A stretch of DNA of 12,535 nucleotides from Rhodobiaceae bacterium (GTDB lineage Bacteria > Pseudomonadota > Alphaproteobacteria > RS24), in assembly GCA_002683515.1 (NCBI GenBank), contig NYTN01000064.1:1-12535 (forward strand). The letters are read 5' to 3'. The position numbers and the translations under genes are program-made. Below are positions 6,937 to 12,535 of this stretch, piece after piece. The notes beneath the pieces are model-generated. The model worked only from the letters and a program-made list of their open reading frames with translations, had not been told where the DNA came from and did no database searches. Position 1 is the first letter of the stretch, and each line of letters begins with the position of its first letter.

Positions 6937-8025
6937 ATGTCGGGTCAGACGAGCGTTGATGAATTTATTGCTGGCCAGTCCGCAGCAACCAAAGAGTTGC
7001 GTCGGCTCGTAGATATTCTAGCTCCTGCCGATAGTACGGTCCTTATTCAGGGTCAGACCGGTTCAGGTAAAGATGTCGTTGCTCGGGCTATACACGCCCT
7101 ATCGGGTCGAAAAGGGCCGCTTATCTCCATTAATTGCGCTGCAATTCCAACTGAATTGTTGGAATCAGAGCTATTTGGTCACGAAAAAGGTGCCTTCACC
7201 GGTGCTGAAGCTGATCGGAAGGGGCGCTTTGAACTGGCTAATGAGGGCACATTATTCTTGGACGAAATCGGTGATATGAATTTGTCGCTTCAGACTAAGT
7301 TGCTCCGCGCTATTGAAAACCGCACTATTCAAAGAGTTGGCGGCAATAAAGATATAAAAGTGAACTTTAGGCTTATTTGTGCGACCCACCAGAACCTGCA
7401 AGCTTATGTTGATGAGGGTAAGTTTCGCGCTGATTTATTTTTCAGGATTAATGTATTTCCTGTTCAAGTACCTACACTTGCAGAAAGAAGCGTTGATATC
7501 CCCGATCTCATTAGTTCCATTTGTGACGCAATATGCGAAACCCAAAATAGTAAGCCACCACTGTTTGACGAGACTGCGCTTTCTGAGTTATCGCGTTATA
7601 ACTGGCCTGGCAATATTCGCGAGTTGCGGAATGTTTTGGAACGCGCAATTGTTCTTTTTCCACAAAAAGAGATTACCGGCAAGGAAGTCCGCGAGAACTT
7701 ATTACGCCTTAAAGTCCCTGATGAAACAGAAGAACTTGAAGCCCTGTGGGAAGAAACCGGCAATCTTAATTCAACTGATCTCGACGCTCTCATTTCAGAT
7801 AAGCCGCCTTTGCCTACGCCAGCGAGTTATAATGACTGGTTTTCGTATTTCGACTCGATTGATTTACGAAGACATCTACAGGAGGTGGAGATTGTGTTGA
7901 TTGAAGCCGCCCTCCGCAAAAAAGAAGGCCAAATCACCGGGGCAGCCGAAGCTTTGAAATTGCGCCGCACAACGCTAATCGAAAAAATGAAAAAGCTGAT
8001 GATAGAAAGACCTAATATCAACTAA
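6937..8025 (+). CDS. FleQ-like sigma-54 activator lacking the N-terminal regulatory domain
   Basis: This 362-residue protein starts almost directly in an AAA+ domain (~10-255): Walker A GQTGSGKD at 39-46, GAFTGA at 85-90, Walker B LFLDE at 106-110, arginine-finger region KFRADLFFR at 162-170, and WPGN at 223-226. A variable linker (~260-303) leads to a Fis-type helix-turn-helix at ~331-354; its LRRTTLIEKMKKL is very close to the FleQ/FlrA end (RIRRTTLVEKMRK). FleQ is the master flagellar activator of Pseudomonas and is about 490 residues; here the ~130-residue FleQ N-domain is missing. The LFRS stretch before the AAA+ domain, which contributes an Arg to c-di-GMP binding in FleQ, is not seen, although the Arg after Walker A (R50) is kept. 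No strong Shine-Dalgarno precedes ATG 6937 (AAAAAAGA only). It stops immediately against the fliT-like stop on the other strand. Confidence 0.9.
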   Translation: MSGQTSVDEFIAGQSAATKELRRLVDILAPADSTVLIQGQTGSGKDVVARAIHALSGRKGPLISINCAAIPTELLESELFGHEKGAFTGAEADRKGRFELANEGTLFLDEIGDMNLSLQTKLLRAIENRTIQRVGGNKDIKVNFRLICATHQNLQAYVDEGKFRADLFFRINVFPVQVPTLAERSVDIPDLISSICDAICETQNSKPPLFDETALSELSRYNWPGNIRELRNVLERAIVLFPQKEITGKEVRENLLRLKVPDETEELEALWEETGNLNSTDLDALISDKPPLPTPASYNDWFSYFDSIDLRRHLQEVEIVLIEAALRKKEGQITGAAEALKLRRTTLIEKMKKLMIERPNIN

Positions 8026-8313
8026 CTATATATTATAGGCTTTCATCATTTGACCTGTTTTATGTGTCGCTGAGGACAGCTTGATAATTCTGGCTTCCAG
8101 TTCTGAAACTAGTTCCGCATTTTCTTTCGCGCAATTTTCTAAAAATTCCACAAATTCATCATCCGGTGAAAATGTCTCATCCTTCATTGCCGTAATGATG
8201 AAATATTGTCTTTCATTATCGAGGGCTTGTGCTTTCTCAAAATCAGCTGATTTTATGGCTTCACGGATAGCCAAATTCATATCGCTAAGTTTTTCTTTGA
8301 ATTTATCCAGCAT
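8026..8313 (-). CDS. FliT-like flagellar export chaperone
   Basis: A 95-residue, highly charged and probably all-helical protein (MLDKFKEKLSD...). Its layout resembles FliT, the chaperone that escorts the cap protein FliD and can affect regulators. It has a first helix, a segment of the type AIKSADFEKAQALDNERQ (FliT proteins often have a similar GDWExxxxLExER turn), a long second helical region, and a short tail ending MMKAYNI. I chose ATG 8313, which overlaps the last 11 bases of fliS and has GGGG 7 bases upstream; a longer TTG start at 8352 would add residues wholly inside fliS. In Pseudomonas a fliT-type gene follows fliS and precedes fleQ, which matches this position. Small size makes the family call moderate; a generic helical flagellar chaperone is the alternative. 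Confidence 0.72.
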   Translation of the reverse strand: MLDKFKEKLSDMNLAIREAIKSADFEKAQALDNERQYFIITAMKDETFSPDDEFVEFLENCAKENAELVSELEARIIKLSSATHKTGQMMKAYNI

Positions 8314-8701
8314 GTGTTTGCCCCATTTCTTCCCAGGCCTCAGTAATTTCAATCAAGGATAGTTTGGCATTATTGGTTTTCTCTATCTTGCAGTTTTTCA
8401 TATCCTTGAGCAATTGCTGGCGGCAATATTCATATAGCTGGAATAAACCTCTGGCGATTTCACCGCCCTTTTCGAAATCCAGACTGGACTGAAGCGCATA
8501 AATAATAGTAAGCGCACGCGAAAAATGTTTGGACTTTATTTGCTGATCGCCCTCTTTTAAATCGATATTCGCTTCAAACAAATCAATCGACCTGATTAAC
8601 TCTTTCAGCATTGTGAGGACAATTGTATGCGTGTCTTCGGGCTCTACAAAGGATTGTTCCTCGATTTTTTGATAGGTTTGAGAGGCTTTTTTGAGGTTCA
8701 T
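8303..8701 (-). CDS. fliS: FliS, flagellin export chaperone
   Basis: FliS binds the C-terminus of flagellin in the cytoplasm, preventing premature assembly before export. The 132-residue product is the right size and is helical throughout. It contains SKHFSRALTIIYALQSSLDF (about residues 57-76), followed by EKGGEIARGLFQLYEYC, close to the FliS core SLDxExGGEIAxNLxxLYxY. It ends with the typical EAWEEM helix. The N-terminus has the early YQKIEEQS-like stretch around the conserved Tyr. ATG 8701 has AGGAAG upstream. It is the first gene of a two-gene unit with the overlapping fliT-like gene. Its 61-base upstream gap to the divergent hypothetical gene contains a TTTTTTTGCA stretch but no GG at the spacing needed for a sigma-54 promoter. 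Confidence 0.92.
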   Translation of the reverse strand: MNLKKASQTYQKIEEQSFVEPEDTHTIVLTMLKELIRSIDLFEANIDLKEGDQQIKSKHFSRALTIIYALQSSLDFEKGGEIARGLFQLYEYCRQQLLKDMKNCKIEKTNNAKLSLIEITEAWEEMGQTHAG

Positions 8702-8762
8702 AAGTCTTCCTAAAATGCATACTAGATATTGAAATCTGCAAAAAAATTGTTATGGTTTCAAA

Positions 8763-9197
8763 ATGGTTTATGCAAATCCTGTTTCGAATGTTCCGCTTGC
8801 CAATCAATCACTCAATGGCAAAGCTTCAATGTTTTCTGCAAAAGCTCAAACAAGCTTTTCCAACTCACCATTTGCAATACCCATGCCAAGCGATGTCACT
8901 TCGCCAACAAGAACATCCATCGCAACTTTACCTGTGCATAATCCAGCTTCCGAAAGTCGGCTATCTCCGGTTTATCAAGGTGAGAAAACTGAACATACTG
9001 GCACAAATAATCGCGAATATGTTGTGCGATCACCAAGGCTTGCACCCTCTGCAGTTGTTAGCGAAAATATAGTAATTGCCAAAGCGCTGATGGCAGAAAA
9101 TATCAGTCACAATATTGCAGCGGTCAAGAGGCTATATACATCGGCTCAAATCAATGACATGCCGCGCTTTAAAAGCACAACTGACTTGATTGCCTAG
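8763..9197 (+). CDS. Hypothetical protein of a flagellar locus
   Basis: I do not recognise this 144-residue product. The first ~85 residues are rich in Ser, Ala, Pro, Asn and Thr with little predicted structure. The last ~55 residues (from about PSAVVSENIVIAKALMAEN) look amphipathic-helical and end STTDLIA. There is no signal peptide or membrane segment and no Cys. It is not FlaG-like: the conserved C-terminal motif of FlaG is absent. The frame stays open across nearly the whole gap between fliS and clc and stops 3 bases before the clc stop on the other strand, which argues that it is real. Against it, ATG 8763 has no visible Shine-Dalgarno. It is divergent from fliS. The composition would suit an exported or disordered flagellar accessory protein, but no function can be assigned. 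Confidence 0.6.
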   Translation: MVYANPVSNVPLANQSLNGKASMFSAKAQTSFSNSPFAIPMPSDVTSPTRTSIATLPVHNPASESRLSPVYQGEKTEHTGTNNREYVVRSPRLAPSAVVSENIVIAKALMAENISHNIAAVKRLYTSAQINDMPRFKSTTDLIA

Positions 9198-9200
9198 ATA

Positions 9201-10955
9201 TTATTTTGTTTCTAAATCAATAACGGTATTTTGCAGCTCCAAATAAGCTTGGAAAATATCCGCTTCACTCACGACACCCATCAAAGTATTTGATTTGCGA
9301 TTAATAATCGGAATTGTTTCTCCGACAAATTCACTGGCGACTTCTATGCATTGTTGAAGCGACGCATCGCTCTTAATAGAAAGAGGATTATCCAGTAAAT
9401 AATTCATTACTAAGGCATCCGGTGGCTCCTTGACAATGTCAGTGATGATGATTTTGCCTGTGAAGATATCATTGTCATCTAGCAGATAAGCTTCGGTTAC
9501 ATCGGCCGCCACCATTTTATCGATGGCAGTAGCATTATTGTCAGTTTCCTCCAGCCGTAAGAATTCATTAGTCACTATTGTGCCGACCGAGGTCTCCATC
9601 AATCCGAGATGCCCGCGCCCCCGTCTGATATCTATGCCACGGTCTTGAAGTTGTCTGTCAAAGAAAGAATAGCCAAACAAGATTGAAACAGTCAGGGACG
9701 AGGTAACAACTGACCCCAACGAAATCAAAGCCATATCATACGAAGCTGTGAGTTCCAAAATGACCATTACAATCGAAATAGGGGCCCCAACTACCGGCGA
9801 TGTTACTGCTGCCATGCCGGCAATAGTAAACACCAATAAGAGATTATTCCCGGTCAGGCTCGTCAGGATAGCCCCAATCAAAGCCCCCGAAACCGCGCCA
9901 ATGAAAATAGCTGGCGAAAAAACCCCCCCAAACATACCAAGACCTATACAGAGCGCAGTCGCCAGAATTTTAAAAATTAAAAGTATAACCAGATAATCCA
10001 TGGCAATTTCGTTAGATAACAGCCCCCTAACAGTCTCTGTACCAAGGCCAAGCACTTCAGGCACGAAAATACCAATAACCCCGCAAAGTATTGCGCCAAT
10101 AAGAGTTAACTTGACGTAGCCGAGTTTACTTTTAGTTCCAAGCATACCCATATAGCGGATTGCATTCATCATAACGATTGAAATCAAACCAAAAACTGGG
10201 CCTACGGCCAGCGCGAGCGGAATAACAGAGATCAAATCTGGTGGCAGACTGGAAATTTGAAAAGCAACATTGTTACCAAACAAGGATTGACTAAAAGAAG
10301 CAGCAACAAGACTGGAGACAGCTATAGGCGCTACAGCTTTCAAAGAAAAATGACGAATTATTGCGTTATGCGCGAATAGAATACCAGCAATAGGCGCATT
10401 GAAACCTGCAGAAATCGCAGCAGCAACACCACATCCAAGAAAAATATCCGTCGGAATATTACTTTTAGATATTTGCTTTAAATAGCTTCCCATAGTAGCG
10501 CCAAAATGCACAAGTGGGCCATATTGCCCAACCGAAGCTCCACCCGAGGCTGAGATAAAAGCGCTCAATGTCGATCCCCAGCCGCGACGGACATCAAGTT
10601 CATTATCCGCGCGGTGAGCTGCATAAATACTATCGGCAGGGCCATAAAATCTGTCCAAACCAAATATTTTTCTGACATAAATTATTAAAAAAGCCGCCAA
10701 GATGATGACGAAAAGCGGCATCAGACTATAATGTTGGTTTAACAGGGTAAAAGAGAGAAGCTCATTATTTTTATAAGTACTTGTTAGAAATTTGACGCCC
10801 TGAACAAAAGCATTGGATACCAATGCCATTGTGAATCCCACGCCGACCCCAAGGGTAACCAAAGACGCAAGAGGTATTAGGAATGAAGTGCCAAACAAAA
10901 TAAACCCCTTAAAAAACGACCTACAATAAATCATAACAAACAGTAACTTCGGCAT
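9201..10955 (-). CDS. ClC-family chloride channel/transporter with CBS domain pair
   Basis: An integral membrane protein of up to 584 residues with the ClC fold: about ten or more hydrophobic segments between ~25 and 430, then a cytoplasmic region (~451-572) that looks like two CBS domains. Anchoring motifs are GGASVGQYGPLVHFGA (~138-153), GFNAPIAGILF (184-194), GMFGGVFSPA (340-349), ELTASYD (401-407), and Tyr429 at the position of the E. coli pore tyrosine. The GREGP signature is GQYGP (143-147), so the gating glutamate is Tyr145. The residues aligned to the E. coli E202/E203 pair are Asn197 and Ala198. The GSGIP loop is also not recognisable (FYGPADSI at ~103-110). This suggests a passive channel rather than a Cl-/H+ exchanger. 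The start is uncertain: ATG 10955 and ATG 10934 lack Shine-Dalgarno sequences, while a TTG at 10898 has AAGGGG upstream. The gene is not flagellar and stands alone on its strand between flagellar genes. Confidence 0.9.
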   Translation of the reverse strand: MPKLLFVMIYCRSFFKGFILFGTSFLIPLASLVTLGVGVGFTMALVSNAFVQGVKFLTSTYKNNELLSFTLLNQHYSLMPLFVIILAAFLIIYVRKIFGLDRFYGPADSIYAAHRADNELDVRRGWGSTLSAFISASGGASVGQYGPLVHFGATMGSYLKQISKSNIPTDIFLGCGVAAAISAGFNAPIAGILFAHNAIIRHFSLKAVAPIAVSSLVAASFSQSLFGNNVAFQISSLPPDLISVIPLALAVGPVFGLISIVMMNAIRYMGMLGTKSKLGYVKLTLIGAILCGVIGIFVPEVLGLGTETVRGLLSNEIAMDYLVILLIFKILATALCIGLGMFGGVFSPAIFIGAVSGALIGAILTSLTGNNLLLVFTIAGMAAVTSPVVGAPISIVMVILELTASYDMALISLGSVVTSSLTVSILFGYSFFDRQLQDRGIDIRRGRGHLGLMETSVGTIVTNEFLRLEETDNNATAIDKMVAADVTEAYLLDDNDIFTGKIIITDIVKEPPDALVMNYLLDNPLSIKSDASLQQCIEVASEFVGETIPIINRKSNTLMGVVSEADIFQAYLELQNTVIDLETK

Positions 10956-10965
10956 AAATATTGCA
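10950..10965 (+). promoter_or_regulatory. Sigma-54 promoter of fliD
   Basis: The plus strand reads CGGCATAAATATTGCA: a GG core, exactly 10 bases, then a GC core followed by A, with a complete TTGCA -12 element. Three positions of the wider consensus differ. The predicted start near 10976 lies about 22 bases before ATG 10998, with AGGG at 10987-10990 as ribosome-binding site. The -24 element overlaps the ATG of the clc reading frame on the other strand. Confidence 0.75.
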
Positions 10966-10970
10966 TATTT
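10956..10970. repeat. Perfect inverted repeat AAATAT-TGC-ATATTT
   Basis: Six-base arms flank a three-base centre, and the centre contains the TGC of the sigma-54 -12 element. A protein bound here would cover the fliD promoter core. AT-rich palindromes of this size can occur by chance. Confidence 0.4.
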
Positions 10971-10997
10971 CAGTCGTTAAAATAATAGGGAATTTTA

Positions 10998-12535
10998 ATG
11001 GCTGTTGATTACTTAAGTGCTTTGAATGCCGGTAGCGGTCTTAACACTACGCAAATCGTTGATGCGCTGGTGGAAGCTAGTCGTGCGCCAAAAGCTGAAG
11101 CTATCAACAAAAAAGTGGAAGAAAATAATGTCAAAATTTCTGGTTTTGGAACACTAAAACAACAATTTGAAACATTCAAAACTTCAATGACGAGTTTAGA
11201 TGGAGAAATTGGGCTCTCAGTAGCCAGCGGATCATCTAACATAGAGACTACTATTACAGACAAAACTAAAATATCTGACTTCAGCCATAGTATGGCAGTA
11301 TCTCAACTTGCACAAAATCATACCCTTGTTTTCGCAAATAATTTTTCAACTGAAAATGCAAGTATTGGTCAGGGCACGCTTTTATTTGAGTTTGGTAGCT
11401 GGAATAGAAGCAATAGTACTTTTGCTGAAGACACCTCTATTACAAACAAAACTCTGACAATTAATAGTACAAACAACACCTTAACAGGCCTGAGAGACGC
11501 AATTAATGACGGTGGAATGGGTTTAACAGCATCAATAATTCAAACCGCTACCTCAGCTTATTCGTTGGTTGTGAAATCCAATTCGGGCAGTGGTAATGAA
11601 ATGAAAATTACTGCGACTGAAGATTCCTCCAATGCGGGGCTTTCAACATTTGGGTTTTCAACTTACGCATCAAGTAAGGAAACTATTGTTGGCCAAGACG
11701 CAAACCTTACTATCGATGGTGTTTCAGTATCGAGGTCTTCAAATACAATCACAGATCTTATTGATGGTGTTCAGCTAAAAATTAATGGCACGGTTTCATC
11801 TGCCGTAACAGTTAATGCAAGTTATGATGAGTCAAATGCACTAGCAAACATGACTAGTTTTGTAACCTCTCTTAACACTCTCAATACCAAACTTTCAGAA
11901 TTAACAAATCGTGGGTTGAACGGCGAGGCATCCGGAGCTCTTGCTGGCGACAGTATCGCAAGAAGTATTCAATCAAGAATTAGATCAATGACAACAACTC
12001 CGATTGAGGGGTATTCAACATCCAGTATATATCTGACAAATTTTGGCATTTCCACTCAGCTTGATGGATCGATTGCTTTTGATGAAGATGAATTTCTTAC
12101 CGCTTACCGAGCTAATCCAGAAGATATTGCAGCAATTTTTGCTAGCCAAGTTAAAACTGACTCTTCTAGTGTGACAGCTCAAGTCACAGGTGATGACTAT
12201 GTTGCCGGTGTATATGATTTTGCACTGTCAAGCGGATCAGCAACTATTTCATCAAGCGCAATGATCTCATCATCAGGCAATTACTATACATTGTCAGGGA
12301 ACACTGCTGGCTTGACTGTTTCTACCGGCTTAAGTACGACAACAAATTCAATTTTCCTTGGTCGAAGTTTGCTGGATACACTTTCAACCTATGCCGACAC
12401 AATACTGTCTTCCTCAGGAACTGTGAATTCACAAATTAATAGTAAAAATGATGACATAACTGATCTGAATCAAGATCTCGCTGATTTAGATACAAAAATG
12501 GTGGAGTTAAAAGATAGATATGTATTACAATTCTC
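10998..12535 (+). CDS. fliD: FliD, flagellar filament cap/hook-associated protein 2 (3' end cut by window edge)
   Basis: FliD is exported through the flagellar channel and forms the cap under which flagellin polymerises. My translation is open for 512 codons to the right edge. The N-terminal FliD domain is clear: LNAGSGLNTTQIVDALVEA at ~9-27, then a coiled-coil segment and GFGTLKQQFETFKTSM. The central part (~100-390) is Ser/Thr/Asn-rich and variable, as expected for surface-exposed D2/D3 domains. The FliD C-domain follows, with the helical QINSKNDDITDLNQDLADLD stretch and VELKDRYVLQF near the edge; FliD proteins normally end about 30-40 residues after this. No Cys was noticed. AGGG lies 7 bases before ATG 10998. 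It is divergent from clc and driven by its own probable sigma-54 promoter. In relatives fliD is followed by fliS; here fliS lies on the opposite strand about 2.3 kb away. Confidence 0.94.
   Translation, partial: MAVDYLSALNAGSGLNTTQIVDALVEASRAPKAEAINKKVEENNVKISGFGTLKQQFETFKTSMTSLDGEIGLSVASGSSNIETTITDKTKISDFSHSMAVSQLAQNHTLVFANNFSTENASIGQGTLLFEFGSWNRSNSTFAEDTSITNKTLTINSTNNTLTGLRDAINDGGMGLTASIIQTATSAYSLVVKSNSGSGNEMKITATEDSSNAGLSTFGFSTYASSKETIVGQDANLTIDGVSVSRSSNTITDLIDGVQLKINGTVSSAVTVNASYDESNALANMTSFVTSLNTLNTKLSELTNRGLNGEASGALAGDSIARSIQSRIRSMTTTPIEGYSTSSIYLTNFGISTQLDGSIAFDEDEFLTAYRANPEDIAAIFASQVKTDSSSVTAQVTGDDYVAGVYDFALSSGSATISSSAMISSSGNYYTLSGNTAGLTVSTGLSTTTNSIFLGRSLLDTLSTYADTILSSSGTVNSQINSKNDDITDLNQDLADLDTKMVELKDRYVLQF

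Noticed and set aside
8026..8352. Longer version of the fliT-like protein starting at TTG 8352
   Set aside because: The extra 13 residues lie inside fliS, are Lys/Arg-rich and unlike the family; ATG 8313 has a ribosome-binding site and a typical coupled overlap.
8702..8762. Possible sigma-54 promoter for fliS (TTTTTTTGCA on the minus strand)
   Set aside because: The GC core is present, but the position 10 bases upstream carries AA instead of GG, so the -24 element is missing.
8752..9072. 106-codon plus-strand frame overlapping the orphan gene
   Set aside because: It is rich in Leu, Gln, His and Cys as expected of a shifted frame and ends mid-gap, whereas the 144-residue frame runs to the convergent clc stop.
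11009..11263. 84-codon open frame on the minus strand inside fliD
   Set aside because: It is antisense to the conserved FliD N-terminal domain, which explains the sequence fully.
1..12535. CRISPR arrays, tRNA or rRNA genes, insertion sequences
   Set aside because: No direct-repeat arrays, RNA-gene signatures, transposase frames or terminal inverted repeats were seen.

Overview
This window is part of a polar-type flagellar gene cluster from a Gram-negative bacterium, almost certainly a proteobacterium. By eye its base composition is moderately AT-rich. The gene set and neighbourhood (fliD, fliS, fliT-like, FleQ-like regulator, FleR/FlrC-like regulator, fliE, fliF, fliG, fliH, fliI) match the fliD-fliS-fliT-fleQ-fleS-fleR-fliEFGHIJ block known from Pseudomonas and Vibrio. 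The FleR-position protein also resembles alphaproteobacterial FlbD. I cannot settle the class from this window.

Layout. Positions 1-6697 (minus strand) form one tight operon: a FleR/FlrC/FlbD-type sigma-54 activator, then fliE, fliF, fliG, fliH and fliI, with fliI cut by the left edge. Gaps are 0-40 bases, and almost every start has a clear Shine-Dalgarno sequence. Positions 6698-6936 are a divergent control region. It holds a near-consensus sigma-54 promoter firing into the operon and, upstream of it, two sites resembling Pseudomonas FleQ boxes about 41 bp apart. Positions 6937-8025 (plus strand) encode a second sigma-54 activator with a FleQ-type DNA-binding tail. Positions 8026-8701 (minus strand) hold fliS and an overlapping fliT-like chaperone gene. 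Positions 8763-9197 (plus strand) hold an unrecognised 144-residue gene. Positions 9201-10955 (minus strand) hold a ClC-family chloride transporter or channel with CBS domains, an unexpected insertion in a flagellar cluster. From 10998 to the right edge (plus strand) is fliD, the filament cap, behind its own probable sigma-54 promoter. No stretch over 300 bases lacks a gene.

How it works together. FliF, FliG and FliE build the MS ring, rotor and rod junction. FliH and FliI (the ATPase and its regulator) energise export. FliS and FliT-like proteins are export chaperones for flagellin and cap, and FliD caps the filament. Two sigma-54 promoters sit in front of the regulator-fliEFGHI operon and fliD, consistent with control by the two local activators.

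The most unusual feature is the activator pair. Both have complete AAA+ domains with Walker A, GAFTGA and Walker B motifs, but they are trimmed in complementary ways. The operon-borne one keeps a degenerate receiver-like N-terminus and has no DNA-binding domain. The divergent one keeps a FleQ-type helix-turn-helix and has no N-terminal regulatory domain. The FleS-type sensor kinase normally encoded between them is absent. This suggests, as inference, a kinase-independent, possibly hetero-oligomeric sigma-54 activator. A second oddity is the ClC protein, which lacks the gating glutamate and the internal proton-path glutamate, so it may be a passive anion channel.
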